The notes under the pieces were generated by a model. That model was not told where the DNA came from, ran no database searches, and saw only the letters and a program-made list of their open reading frames with translations. A DNA stretch of 64,000 nucleotides, taken from the NCBI RefSeq assembly GCF_002288925.2, contig NW_022098076.1:69881004-69945003 (forward strand), given 5' to 3'. Both the position numbers and the translations under genes were made by a program. Below are positions 34,330-45,137 of the stretch, one piece after another. Each line of letters begins with the position of its first letter. Positions within the stretch are counted from its first letter, which is position 1. This DNA is from Delphinapterus leucas (lineage: Eukaryota; Chordata; Mammalia; Artiodactyla; Monodontidae).

Positions 34330-34690
34330 TTTGTCATAGAATATTTGGAAGATGCAAAAAGATTTAAAAAACTGTTATCTATAATTTTCCCACTTAGACA
34401 TAAGTATTTTGGAGATTAAGTTGAATTTTCTTCCAGTCTTTTCTTATGTTTTTGTGTATATGTCTGAAAGTGAGTGATTTTATAACTGGTGTATATAACT
34501 TTTTAAAAAAATTTTTATCACTAATACATTGGGTGTGTATGCCCATGACCTTAAATAATCTATAGATATGTACTTCATAGTGTTGCATTGTATGAAAAAA
34601 TTATATTTAATAAATCTCCTAATCCCATATATTTAGGTTACTTCTATCTAGACTATTATAATAATCAAAACCCTAAATTAATGAATTCTT
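34330..34690 (+). repeat. Old L1M-type 3' UTR-like repeat, sense
   Basis: 'TTTTCCCACTTAGACATAAG', then 'CTTCCAGTCTTTTCTTATG', 'GTGTATATGTCTG', and at the end 'TTTAGGTTACTTCTATC', follow the common pattern cccatcacccagagataac...ttccttccagtcttttttctatgc...acatttaggttgtttcc. It is diverged. Confidence 0.45.
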
Positions 34691-34931
34691 AATTGTTTCT
34701 TTAGAAAAAAAAACTTAGAAGTTGAGTCTAAGTATATGTAATTTGTTTGTGTGTGTAATGTTCTAGATAGAAGCTGTCAAATTGCCCTTCACAAAGGCTG
34801 TACTAGTTTGAGTTCATTGAGTAGCTTTGTATGAATTTTAAAAAACATATAAAGGAACAAGAGAAGTCCTATTCTGGCCTCACTGAAAAACAGGTGTTAG
34901 GTTTGCTATTAAATTTTATTTTCTTTATTTT

Positions 34932-35168
34932 TTAATAAATCTTTATTGGAGTATAATTGTTTCACAATACTGTGTTAGTTTCTGTTGTACACCAAAGTGA
35001 ATGAGCCATATGCATACTTATGTCTCCATATCCCCTCCCTCTTGAACCTCCCTCCCATCCTCCCTATCCCACCCCTCTAGGTGATCACAAAGCACCAGGC
35101 TGATCTCCCTGTGCTATGCTGCTGCTTCCCACTAGCTATCTATTTTACATTCGGTAGTGTATATATGT
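34932..35168 (-). mobile_element. 5'-truncated L1, 3' UTR only, antisense
   Basis: This is the same cetartiodactyl L1 3' end as at 3413-3731: 'AAATCTTTATTGGAGTATAA', then 'CTGTGTTAGTTTCTG', 'GATCACAAAGCACCAGGC', 'CTAGCTATCTATTTTACATT', 'CGGTAGTGTATATATGTC'. The left edge is T-rich. No clear target duplication was seen. A younger-looking copy. Confidence 0.85.
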
Positions 35169-37094
35169 CATAACACAGCTAGAAAGCTAATTTGAATAGG
35201 TACTAGCTGCTTGGTTCAATCAGTAAGCAATAATCTTGCCTGATTCTCTAGATCTTAAAACTATTTGGGTTATGTTATCCTTGGAGAGCAAAGGTGAGTT
35301 TTGTTTTGTTTTGTTTCTGGTTGCTACATTTAAACTCTATATTTTCACCTGGCTAGCTGAAATGGCCTGATTTAAAAAATAAATGAAAAGAAAGAAAGAA
35401 AGAATGAGTAGCCCTTTAGGGTTTCTTTAAGAAAATGCAGTAAAACAATTTAAGTTCTCTGCATTTTACTGAACAAAATACATATGCTGATTTAGTTATG
35501 GTCTATTTTGCTTTTCAAAACATTTTGATACCTAGGATTCTAATTGAAAGAAATAGGGAATGATCATAGACCTACAAGTTTAATCTAACATTTATATTTG
35601 CATTAGGGATAAAAACTAATTTTCCAAACACCCAACTGTTATAATAAGCTAAAGATGTTAGGTAGTTTCAGGTCTGCTTCTCTATAATGATTTTAAGATA
35701 TTCTTTCTGTGGAATTTGGGAAAAGACATGTAACAATCTACTAATTATTTCTGACCCTGACAATAGTGGGTCTGTTTTCTGGGGCGCAATTAGAGATGAT
35801 GTGTGTGACTAAAGGAAAGGTATGATTTCTCTGTAACAAGTTGACCTTTAAAAAGGAAAGCACAAGAACTTGTTTAGGTCCTAAAATGAATGAAAACAAC
35901 AGATATAAACTAGATATGCTTTCAAAATCAAAATCCACTTTCACCCTCAAAATTTAAGGGGAAGTTGTTTTAAATTTCCTCACATAATTTGCAAATGTTT
36001 TATATCCAGTAGGTGGTATATTCATTTTGAATTCAGGCTTCTGTGTTTATTGGTTGATCATTGGTTTGTATTGCTTTGTTTTCTCTTCTCTTCAATTCTT
36101 GTGTTAAAACTATTCAAAGTTAATTTTCAACAATCAGAGTTTAAACACAACCAAATAATAAACCCACAATCTATATTAACATTCTTGATTTTTCACTATT
36201 TTTACTATGGCTTAATATAATATGAACACCATGAATACACTGACTCTAGGAGAAACAGTTATCCTTCCTCAATCATAAGCAAAATAAGACTTATTGTTCA
36301 AAATTTCTTTCAAAATGTAATAAATGATAGAAATGAGATTAACCTCTATGTCTACGTATTGCAAAAATTCTGAAATCTTTACTATAATAGATATTATGTA
36401 AAAGCATTATAAAAATTATTTCATGAGCTAACAACACATGAACAGCTCTGCACAGTCTCCAAATGACAATACCTGAAAAAACAAAAAGCAAGAAGGGGTC
36501 AAGCACATAAGCTTCACAGGCTTTCTCAATGGAGCTATCCATTTGCAAAAGTATTAGTGGACCTCTGGATTTGAAACAGAGCTCCTTTGAGTTATGATCA
36601 AATGCTCTTCTCTTGAGCAATATCTGCAATCACTAAGCTTTAGTTTCTTCTTCTTCTTTGTTTGTTTGTTTAATTGTTAACCTTATAGTTATAATAGTAC
36701 ACTCAACATGCTAGAAATGAATTAACTAACTAAAAATAGGTGGAGATTTATATCTACGCAACAATGACATTACCCATATTTTACCTTCATTTAATAAAAA
36801 CGTGTCGAATAACTTTAAGATATTTCATGGAATCATGATAAAATATATTTATTTTTGAAATTCAAATTTGCCTAAATGAAAGTAATCAAATGAAGGCAAT
36901 TCATAAATGTAAAATTATTTATTTATAAAATTTATCAAAGTAAACTAAAAATTTCCGTGCCTTCAGTAAAGCCCTAGTACTGAGTTTCAAATAACACTTA
37001 GAAAGTTCTGAAAAACTGTCAATGATTCTATGGAGGTATTTTATATGGAAATATACTAATTCTATATTTGCTAATATTTTATTATAAAGTTTGC
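35169..37094. other. Unassigned AT-rich sequence
   Basis: No supported gene. A (GAAA)n-like tract lies at about 35385-35404 and (TTC)n/(GTTT)n low complexity at about 36645-36672. A weaker CTCF-like word, CCAGTAGGTGGTATA at 36006-36020, has two mismatches. Confidence 0.35.
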
Positions 37095-37680
37095 AAAGGT
37101 ATAGAAAAGTTGAAACAATTTCAATGAACACATACTTTTATACTCGTCACCCAGATTCTATAATCAATCTTTAACCTTACTTGCTCCATAATATAATATT
37201 TTATCTGTCCATTCCTCTGTCTCTTCCTCTATTTATCTATCAGATCTTATTTTTTTATACAATTCAGTGTAAGCTGTAGATGTCATTACACTTCCTCCCA
37301 AATACTTGGTCTCTGCATACACCATTAATTATCATTAACTAAAGTTCAATATTTGTTTATAATTATTTTTCTCTTTTTTTTCTTTCGAGGCAAAATTTAC
37401 ACACAATGAAATATACAAATCTTAAGTGTATCATTCAGTATGTTCTGACAAATACATAAGCTTGTGCAACCCAAAACTCTAACAAAATACTGAACATTAC
37501 CATCATCCAAGAATTTATTTCACATTTCTTCTCAGTAATCATTCACCTCCCACTATTCAGAGACAACTCTTTTTCTGATATATATATTTTTTTACCACAG
37601 GTTAGCTTTATCTCTTTTAGAATTTCATATAAATAGAATAATACTATATATATATATTATACATATAGATATAATCACAC
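37095..37680 (+). repeat. Old L1M-type 3' UTR sequences, sense
   Basis: 'TTTATACTCGTCACCCAGAT', then 'TCTATAATCAATC', resembles the L1M 3' UTR (gtacccatcacccagcttcaacaattatc). From about 37388, 'GAAATATACAAATCTTAAGT', 'GTATCATTCAGT', 'TTCTGACAAATACATAAGC' and 'ACTCTAACAAAATACTGAAC' follow a second L1M-type 3' UTR pattern. The two pieces may be separate insertions. Confidence 0.5.
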
Positions 37681-38955
37681 AATATTTAATCAGTCATTTG
37701 TGTGAGTTCTCTTTGACAGCAAAGGAAACAATCAACAGAAGAAAAAGGCAACCTATGGAATGGAATTACAAGGATTTAGAAAAGTAAAATTCTAATTGCT
37801 CAGGAATAATATCATTGTCTACATGTTAAATCCAAAATAATCCACAGTTAAATTTTTGGAATTTACAAGGGTTTAGCAAAGATCTGGATGTAAGATCAAT
37901 GTGTAAAACTCAATTGTATCTCTCTATAACAGCAAAAAATAGTGAGATAATAATTGTAAAATGCCATGTAACAAAAATATAAAGCACCTAACAATAAATA
38001 TAACAAAAGATGTGTAAAATATTTATGCAACCCTGTTAAAAGATAAGTTAAAGAATATCTGCAGAAACAAAGATACTCATGGTTAAGTGAGATTATATAT
38101 CATTAAGATGTCAATTCCCCCAGATTGATCTATAGATTCCATGCAATTCCAAGCAAAAGTCAACAGGGTTTTCCAACACTGGACAAAAGTTTTTCTAAAA
38201 TTATTTGAATGAGAAATGACAAGATAACCCTAAAAGGACCCAAGTGGTGTATTTGCTCTGGTAGAGCTTAAGACCTATCATAAATCTATAGTAACATCAT
38301 GGAGTGCTGGTATAGGGGTAAACAAATAGCACAGTAGAATGTAATACCAAACCTAGAAACAGATTCAAGCATATGTGGCCACTTGATTCACAAGGAAGTA
38401 GAATTTTAAAGTAGGGTGTAAGTGGCAGCATTCAATAAGTGATGCTGGGACAGTTGGTTAGCCATAAGGAAAAAAAAAATTGGATTCTATTTATATCATA
38501 AACAAAAATTAATTCAAGGTGGATTACATACAAATATGTAAACAAATATTTAAATATTTTAGGAGAAAATAAAAGAGTATATATTTATAGTTTAGGCTAG
38601 AAAAATATTTCTTAGATGAGACAAAAATTTCTAAGCATAAAGAAATAAATAGATTAGGTTATATTAAAATAATAACATATTCATAAAAAGAGCATTAAAA
38701 TGAAAGATAAATTAAAAACTAGTAATTTGTCATATGCATAATCAATAAAGAATGTTTATTCAGCATATGTATTTGACATTTCAATCAAAATCAAAGATCA
38801 AATATATAAACGTTTATTTCACAGAAAAGGAAACCCAAGTACCCATTGCATATAAGAAAATGCTCAAACTGATTAGTATTAAGGGAAATACCAATTAAAA
38901 CCACAATAAGGTTGCATTTTATATCTACAACTTTGGCACAAAAACTTGAAAGGTA
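37681..38955 (+). mobile_element. Old L1 ORF2 C-terminal region, sense, part 1
   Basis: It starts with a displaced piece (37700-37765, 'CAGCAAAGGAAACAATCAAC', 'AGAAGAAAAAGGCAACC'). It then follows the ORF2 order: 'GGGTTTAGCAAAGATCTGG', 'AGATTCCATGCAATTCC', 'GATGCTGGGACAGTTGG', then 'AAATACCAATTAAAACCACA'. There are many stops. It is interrupted by a MaLR-like LTR and continues at about 39456. Confidence 0.65.
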
Positions 38956-39455
38956 GGTTAAATAATGCTCTCTGCCCCCAAAGATGAACACCACTTAATC
39001 CCCAGAACCTATGAATGTTACCTTATATAGCAAAAGGGGCTTTGCAGATGTGACTAAATTAAAGATTTTGAAATAGATAGATTATCCTGGATTATCCAGG
39101 TGGGCCCTAAATGTAATCACAAATGTCCTTATAAGAGTGAGGCAGAGGGAGATTTGACTACAAAAGAAGAGAAGATGATGTGATGACAGAAGCAGAGGTT
39201 TAGAAATGCGCTGTGAAGATGAAGGAAGAGGCCACAATCCAGGGAATACAGGCAGCCTGTAGAAGCTGAAAAGTCAAGGAATTGGATTTTCTCCTCAGAG
39301 CCTACAGAAAGAATCAGCCCTGCCGACACCTGAACTTTAGCCCAGAGAAACTTATTTTGTAATTACGGCCTCCAGAATCCTAAGAGAATACATCTGTGTT
39401 GTTTAAACCATTGAATTGTGGTAATTTGTTATAGCAGTAATAGGAAACTAATATA
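38956..39455 (+). mobile_element. MaLR-like (MLT1-type) solo LTR inserted in L1
   Basis: 'AGATGAACACCACTTAATCC', then 'GGGGCTTTGCAGATGTGAC', 'TTATCCTGGATTATCC', 'AGGTGGGCCC', 'TGTCCTTATAAGAGTGAGGC', 'CAGCCCTGCCGACACC', and the end 'GTGTTGTTTAAACC...GTTATAGCAGTAATAGGAAA' follow a very common mammalian MaLR-type LTR. The sequence is well preserved. No internal region or second LTR was seen. The family label is from memory. Confidence 0.65.
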
Positions 39456-39890
39456 GTCTGAATAAACCATGTGTAGATAAAAATCTACATTTTTATACTG
39501 AGGGAAGCAAAGTAAATCGATATTATCACTGTAAATATATCTGGTTAAGTTCAATCTGCATTTACTACATAAAACCTAGAAATTCCAATCCTAAGTACTT
39601 ACCCAGAGAAACCCTTTAAGATGTGAATAAACAGATATGTACAAAAAGTTTCAAAATTTATTGTTTTAATAGTTAATAACTATCAAATGAAATAATCATA
39701 AATAGAAGAATGGATAAATAATTGTTGCTGCATTCAAATAATCCGATAATGTGAAGCATTAAAAATCAATGAAAACAGCTACTAAGAAATGAATACATCT
39801 TAGAAACATGTTAAGTGAAAACAGCATACCTGGAAAAGACACAGTGTCACCATTTTTAATAAATTTCAAAGGCAATAAAAAAGCCATATA
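39456..39890 (+). mobile_element. Old L1 ORF2 C-terminal region, sense, part 2
   Basis: The L1 resumes after the LTR: 'AAATTCCAATCCTAAGTAC', 'TTACCCAGAGAAACC', then 'ATAGAAGAATGGATAAATAA' and 'GTTAAGTGAAAACAGCATAC', matching the late ORF2 (tatttacccaagagaaat...agaagaatggataaacaaattg). Confidence 0.6.
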
Positions 39891-40275
39891 TTATTTTTAA
39901 AAATCCAATATGGTGGTTCAATATGATAGTTCTCTAAGGGAAAGCAGGATGTGAGCAGGCAGGAGTTCAGAGAGAGCTTCAGATCTGACAGTGTGATAGC
40001 TCTTGAGGAGGGTAGGGAATTTACAGATGTGATGGCTTTATTGAGATGGCAACTTGGCTAGGTTATAGTCCCCAGTTACTCAATCAAACACTAATGTAGG
40101 TGCTTCTGAGGAGGCATTTTGCAGATGTATTTTAATCCCATGATAATTTAAGTTTAAGTAAGGGAAATTACTTTGGGTGATCTGGGTAGACCCAGCTGAA
40201 TCTATTGGAAGGCCTTAAATCAGGGTTGAGGTTTCCTGGGAGATAGAGTTCCATTCTGTTCATTGTCTTCCCTTC

Positions 40276-40399
40276 TTGGCTGCCTGTCCTACATATCTGG
40301 ACTTATTTAGCCAACCTCCATAATCATCTAAGCCAATTGGCTGCCTGTCCTACATATCTGGACTTATTTAGCCAACCTCCATAATCATCTAAGCCAATT
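40276..40399. repeat. Perfect 61-bp tandem duplication
   Basis: The 61 bases at 40276-40336 are repeated without mismatch at 40337-40397, and identity continues for two further bases. The unit begins TTGGCTGCCTG and ends CTAAGCCAA. It lies within an old, diverged repeat, so the duplication is much younger than its host sequence. Confidence 0.95.
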
Positions 40400-40437
40400 C
40401 TTTGTAATAAATCATATATATGTTCATTATGTGTATA

Positions 40438-40458
40438 CACACACACACACACACACAT
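40438..40458. repeat. (CA)n microsatellite
   Basis: A run of CA dinucleotides following GTGTATA. Confidence 0.85.
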
Positions 40459-40830
40459 ACGTATATTCTACTGGTTCTATTTCTCTAGTGGAATCTTGAC
40501 ACAATGATTTTGATACAACAGATGTTGCTTTATTATTCGCTTATATATAAAGATCATAGTAATTATTTTTGGAGCAGTGTAAAAGGTCAATCTTTAAGTA
40601 TGCTTCACTTTTATTTTATTTATTTTTAGATAACCAGTTCATGAAAAAATGAATCACTGTTCAAAATGAAGGACTAATATTGTTCTGTAACAATTATTGA
40701 TAAAGAATAAAAGGATTACATTCCCTAAACGAATTAGAATAATCTCATAATTCTGGAAGAATATTTAAACTCATTATGCTTTAGATCTATAAAGCATTAC
40801 ATAATATTTGCTACAAATAACCTCTCATCC

Positions 40831-40844
40831 AAAAAAGTGGGTTT
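40831..40844. repeat. Target-site duplication, left copy (SINE at 40845)
   Basis: AAAAAAGTGGGTTT occurs here and exactly again at 40972-40985. Confidence 0.85.
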
Positions 40845-40971
40845 TGGGATTTCCCTGGAGGTCTAGTGGTTAAGAATCCGCACTTCCAGTGCAGGGGGCA
40901 CGGGTTCCATCCCTGGTCAGGGACCTAAGATCCCGCATGCCGCGCTGCTCAGCCAAAAACCAAAACAAAAC
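40845..40971 (+). mobile_element. CHR-type SINE, short form, sense
   Basis: The 127-bp element starts GGGATTTCCCTGGAGGTC and has A-box-like TCTAGTGG and a B box in GGTTCCATCCC. It continues 'GACCTAAGATCCCGCATGCC' and 'GCGCTGCTCAGCC', and ends in a CAAAA-type tail. A perfect 14-bp target duplication flanks it. Its body differs from the 200-bp copies in this window and resembles the shorter CHR subfamily with the 'ggacctaagatcccgcatgc' body. Confidence 0.9.
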
Positions 40972-40985
40972 AAAAAAGTGGGTTT

Positions 40986-41504
40986 GTTTTTAAAGCATTT
41001 ATAATTCACAGGAATCTGGTAAGTCTAATCTCACAGTCCATTTAAATGAAATATAGGAAAAGGACACAAATAGCTCACCTGCAATCACACACACACATAC
41101 CCACACATGCACAGAGTAAAATTTTAAAAGTGGGTTTGTCTCAGATCACTACACTGCACCTTACTACGTTTGCTGGGAGCTGCTCCAGGGCCTCAGCAGT
41201 TACCCTTCACCTGTCTCTGGTCACTTGCTTCCAGGAACAGGACAAACAAATGCTTGAAAAATACCAGTTTGAAAGAATGGATCAGGCTACTTTGATAGCT
41301 TCTAAGGAGGAGGAGAAGCCTAGGTGGTAAATATTTCACCGACAGGAGCAGCTCTTTTGTAGGATGGGGAGAGCTGGAAGAACTAAATATTTAATTACCT
41401 AAAACTAAAATTTGCCAATAATTAACTTCTGCAGCAGGTAAGAAGGAAGAAGAGGAGCATCAATATGAAAGACTAGGTGGAGAAAATGACTGCAGGGCAC
41501 CATC
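40986..41504. other. Unassigned sequence
   Basis: It holds a 94-codon plus-strand frame (41046-41330) rich in His, Thr and Gln. The frame has no recognisable domain and begins in low-complexity CACACA sequence. I do not call it a gene. Confidence 0.35.
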
Positions 41505-41605
41505 TCTGACATGCATTGAATGCATGCCTTTGGACAAGTTAATCTTCCCAGAATTGGCCTTCCACTCTGCAAAATGGGTATGATAATAGGATCTCCTATA
41601 GGCAG
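41505..41605 (+). repeat. MIR SINE, left part
   Basis: 'CCTTTGGACAAGTTAATCTT', then 'CTGCAAAATGGGTATGATAA', 'TAGGATCTCCTATAGG', matches the MIR core (ccttgggcaagttac.taacctct...ctgtaaaatggggataataatag). Confidence 0.65.
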
Positions 41606-41744
41606 TGTTGGCTTGGGACATTCTACATCAGAGGGGTTTGCATGGCATCCTAATAAGTGGAGAAGGGGATGGAGGATTTTCTTAAAGCTCTAAAGCAAGC
41701 ACACTTTTTACATAGACTCTTTTTATTTACTGTTGTTTAAAGGA

Positions 41745-41870
41745 ATAGATGTCACGGCTGCTAATAGAATTGCAGTGATGAATAATGAGATAATGCACAT
41801 AAAGCAGTTAGCACAGTGCTGCCAAATAATAAATACTCTGTAAATTATAGCAGTAATTATTAATATTAAT
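41745..41870 (+). repeat. MIR SINE, right part
   Basis: 'GAATAATGAGATAATGCACA', then 'TAAAGCAGTTAGCACAGTG', 'CAAATAATAAATACTCTG', 'GCAGTAATTATTA' is the MIR 3' part. It may be the same element as 41505-41605, with about 140 bp inserted between. Confidence 0.65.
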
Positions 41871-43094
41871 TATTACATCTAGTGTACTTCTCTTTTTTCT
41901 TATTTCCACATTGATGTTTGTTAATATTTATAATGTTTATGAGATGTTCATAACATAAAATAGATGAGTTTATTTAATTTTAATTTGACTTAAATTTTTA
42001 TTATGTGATACACCTAAATATATAAGACAACAACTTCTAGTAACTTTCAGCATGGAAAGCAAAAAATCATATATAGTTTATTTTAAAACAACAGCAAAAA
42101 TATATGCTGAGTCAACTTAAAAATAAAATTAATAGTGCTTTTAAAAACAATTATAAATCACTTCCACAGTCTCCATTAGAATAATAAACACTGAATTAAT
42201 AAACACTAAATTAGTCAATATTGCATGCAAAAAAAGTCCATACAATTATGCTAGCCACGTGACCATATTTCGTTGCTTTTCATCTTCAATATTCCCACAT
42301 GACCATAAATGATCATTTTGTTAATTTAAAGTGCTGCTATTTCTAATATTTTTCATATATTCAATAAAACAATGAAACAAGCTAGGTCAGAAACACATTA
42401 CCTCTGGAAAATCATTTCAATGACACACAAGCTCATCGGTGATATAGTAACTAAGGTGGTTATTGAAGTCATCACTTACAACACAACAAACAGGCAAAAA
42501 GGTTCCAAAATGAAAATGGACTCTGAATGCACTGAGGTAATTATCATCATCATAATATTAATAATAATAAAATAATGAATCATACTTCACATAGAAAAAC
42601 ATATGTTTTTCATGATTTATACAGATTTGCTGAATTTAGGTAAAGCCACTAACTTGGAAGACTAAAAACATCATGGGTAGTGAGCTATGAAATGCAGTTC
42701 TCATGAAGACAATAGCATTGGAAAACTTTATCAAAGTGAAGCTGGCTCTCTTTGAAAACGCTCTATAAGTTTTTTTGGTGAACAAACCATGTTAACTGTA
42801 AAGTACAAATATCAACTGTGTGTTTCTAGAGGTCTTATAGTTTAGCACAAATAAAAAACAAAGCGGTTGATATTATTTCTTTCTCTGTTCCCTCTACTCT
42901 TATACACTAAGTTCAAACCCTGGAATCACAGATACATTATATAGGAATTGGTCAAATGCATTTAATGTCCCTTAGGAACATCATTATATATTCTTAAAAC
43001 CTATTTCCCATTTTATTAACTTTCATCTCTGTTGTAGATTTCTCATCTATTCAGTTTCCTCTCTAGCCTTTCTTTCTCGTGTTGTTTATCCTCT
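41871..43094. other. Unassigned AT-rich sequence
   Basis: No supported gene. A short (ATC)n/(ATA)n low-complexity tract lies at about 42538-42577. Confidence 0.35.
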
Positions 43095-43330
43095 TGCTAT
43101 ACCAATTAATAATAATAAGAGCAAACACAAAACATAATTCTGGGCCAGGCATGACTCTAAACATAAACATAAACTAGCTTATTTTATCCTCACAACAATC
43201 CTACAAGGGTAATTTACTGTTGTCCCTACTTTACAAGTAAAGAAAATTTAGGTTAAAACAGAGATGTTATATAATTTGTTCAAGACCACACAGCTGGTCT
43301 ATGGGTAAATGGCAGATCCAGAATTTTTAC
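43095..43330 (-). repeat. MIR SINE, antisense
   Basis: 'GGGCCAGGCATGACTCTAAA', then 'TTATTTTATCCTCACAACAA', 'TCCTACAAGGG', 'ACCACACAGCTGGTCTATGG', 'GTAAATGGCAGATCC' is the reversed MIR (gccaggcactgttctaagc...atcctcacaacaaccctatgagg...gtcacacagctag.aagtggcaga). It is close to full length. Confidence 0.75.
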
Positions 43331-43334
43331 TTAC

Positions 43335-43890
43335 TTTTCTTTTTTAAAGTTTCGTTATAAGTTTAGTCCTATTTAACTATCCAATATTCATTCGTCAACA
43401 GCTCATGTCCACTCTTGGTTTTTATATAAGTCCATTTCACTTCCCTTCCCAAGTGGATTATTTTGCGGCAAATCTCAGACATGTTATTTACTTGTAAATA
43501 TTCCTTCATGCATCTCCAAAATATAAGGGACCTGTCCTAAACATAAAAATACCATATTCAAAGCTACAAATTAACAACTATTATCACAATCTAGTCAGTA
43601 TTTAGACTTCTGTGGTTGTCTCATAAATGTAGTTTTCTATTGGATTGTTTAAATCAGGATCCAAAGTCCAAATAGTCCATATAATTATGTCTCTTAAGTT
43701 TCTTTTAATCTATAGATTCCCTTTGCCTCTGATTTTCATTGGCTCTTTATTTAATATAAAAAGCAGACTTTGCTCTGTGGAGTTTTCTAAATTCTAGATT
43801 TTGCTGGTTGCATCCTTCTGGTGTTATTTAATATGTTCCTTCCCCTGTATTACTGGTAAACTGGTAGTTACATCTAGAGGATTAATATGA
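43335..43890 (+). repeat. Old L1M-type 3' UTR, sense
   Basis: 'TGGATTATTTTGCGGCAAAT', 'CTCAGACATG', 'CAATCTAGTCAGTATTTAGA', 'TTGTCTCATAAATG', 'AAATCAGGATCCAAAGTCC', 'ATGTCTCTTAAGTTTC', 'TAGATTTTGCTGGTTGCATC', 'AACTGGTAGTTACATC', 'TAGAGGATTAAT' match the known L1M 3' UTR in order. Confidence 0.7.
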
Positions 43891-43892
43891 TA

Positions 43893-43894
<2 letters not shown>

Positions 43895-43931
<37 letters not shown>
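43895..43931. repeat. (GT)n microsatellite with GGTTT-type tail
   Basis: An uninterrupted GT run following ACTC, continued by TTGTTTGGTTTGGTATGG pentamer-like sequence. Confidence 0.9.
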
Positions 43932-43932
<1 letters not shown>

Positions 43933-44313
43933 GTTTGGTTTGGTATGGTTTGGTTTGAAAAACTATGCCATAGGTGCAAAGCCAAGGTTTAAGCCCACTC
44001 TGGATCCAAAGTCTGTGCCCCTAACTACTCTATGATACGTCCTCACAAAGGTATGTCCATCTATTCTTATTAAAGCTTAGTTGCCCACTGCCCACCTCCC
44101 CAAGGCTTTCATTATACCACTGAGTTGTCACAGAACCTTAGTCTTCCATTGCCCATGATAGAATATTACTTTGTATGTAATCTTTTTCGTAACGTTTATC
44201 ATATCTCAAGATACTGAAGCCAGTTATCAGTGTATTTCATCACTAGTATTTTGAACCAAAATGATGTGTTTTATGTTTGGATTTCCAGTGTCTTGCCAAT
44301 ATATGATACATAG

Positions 44314-44693
44314 TGTTGACCTTAAACGAATAGATTGCCGGTTGTTTCTCCAGCAAAAATGGGTTTATTTGGGATCAGCAAAATATTGTAATATGGGGTC
44401 TGCAACCATGATGAGCCACGTGCAAGTCTCCCGCAACAAGGAGAGGAGGGCTCATATAGAAGGGAAAAGGAAGTTGGGAGGGCTATAGTAAACAAAGAGT
44501 CCATTGGAGGAATTGAGAGTTCAGGTATAGTGGTTTTTCATTGGCTGAGTTGTGAGTCTCTCAGGGTCTGAGATCTTGCCAGGCCAGAAAAGGAAGTCTT
44601 CCTTCATCCTGTTGGGCTCTGCTGTCATTGGAGCTTCTCCTTCTAGCCTCCCAACTCTATTTTAATTGAGGTTTCTATTTATTACTTTTTACA
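44314..44693 (-). mobile_element. Solo ERV LTR, antisense
   Basis: On the minus strand this 380-bp block starts TGTAAAAAG and ends GGTCAACA, with TG...CA termini. It has a TATA-like TTCTATATGAGCCC (plus strand about 44447-44463) and AATAAA (plus-strand TTTATT at 44364-44369), spaced as in an LTR. The flanks ATAG (44310-44313) and GTAG (44694-44697) could be a 4-bp target duplication with one mismatch. No internal retroviral sequence was seen. The assignment rests on this structure; the family is unknown to me. Confidence 0.6.
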
Positions 44694-44699
44694 GTAGTG

Positions 44700-44755
44700 A
44701 AACCGTACTAATAAGTATTTGTGGAGGAAATGTATAAATGAATGAATGAATACAG
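44700..44755 (+). repeat. L2/MIR-type 3' tail
   Basis: 'ACTAATAAGTATTTGTGGAG', then 'AATGAATGAATGAATAC', fits an L2-type tail ending in (TGAA)n. Confidence 0.4.
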
Positions 44756-44943
44756 GATTGACTGAAATAAAGATGCTTAAAAAACACATGATATCTAGGC
44801 AAAGAGGGATTAAGACAATAAGTTGAAAGTCATCAGCTTTAAATACCAACTACAGAATATCACAGGATCCCAATCCAGAATCCTAAGCAAATCATGATAT
44901 ATCTTTGACATGTTAAAAATAACAAAAATAGGGGCTTCCCTGG

Positions 44944-44954
44944 TGGTGCAGTGG
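44944..44954 (+). promoter_or_regulatory. SINE A box (internal Pol III promoter)
   Basis: TGGTGCAGTGG fits the tRNA A-box consensus and lies about 12 bases from the SINE 5' end. Confidence 0.65.
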
Positions 44955-44986
44955 TTGAGAGTCCGCCTGCTGATGCAGGGGACACG

Positions 44987-44997
44987 GGTTCGTGCCC
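44987..44997 (+). promoter_or_regulatory. SINE B box (internal Pol III promoter)
   Basis: GGTTCGTGCCC fits the B-box consensus GGTTCGANNCC except at one position, 33 bases after the A box. Confidence 0.65.
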
Positions 44998-45137
44998 CGG
45001 TCTGGGAAGATCCCACATGCTGCGGAGCGGCTGGGCCCGTGGGCCATGGCCGCTGAGCCTGCGCGTCCGGAGCCTGTGCTCCGCAACGGCAGAGGCCACA
45101 GCAGTGAGAGGCCTGCGTACCGCAAAAAAAAAAAAAA

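Larger units (their letters stand above)
39900..40510 (+). repeat. Old dispersed repeat carrying a recent tandem duplication
   Basis: 'GATGGCAACTTGGCTAGG', 'TGAGGAGGCATTTTGCAGAT', 'CTTTGGGTGATCTGGGTAGA', 'GAGGTTTCCTGGGAGATAGA', and the end 'TTCTACTGGTTCTATTTCTC', 'TAGTGGAATCTTGAC', form a common mammalian repeat (ending ttctgtttctctggagaaccctgac) that I cannot name with confidence. It includes the 61-bp duplication and a (CA)n run at about 40438-40458. Confidence 0.5.
44932..45137 (+). mobile_element. CHR-type tRNA-Glu-derived SINE, standard form, sense
   Basis: This is the clearest sense copy in the window. It starts GGGCTTCCCTGGTGG, with an A box at 44944-44954 (TGGTGCAGTGG) and a B box at 44987-44997 (GGTTCGTGCCC). 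The body follows ('GCGGAGCGGCTGGGCCCGTG', 'CGTCCGGAGCCTGTGCTCC', 'GAGAGGCCTGCGTACCGC') and ends with an A14 tail. The two boxes form an internal RNA polymerase III promoter. Frames through the element on both strands (up to 113 codons) are not genes. Confidence 0.95.

Noticed and set aside
41046..41330. A 94-codon plus-strand frame
   Set aside because: It starts in CACACA low-complexity sequence and has no family resemblance. It was considered as a possible exon, but no convincing acceptor or donor and no partner exons were seen.
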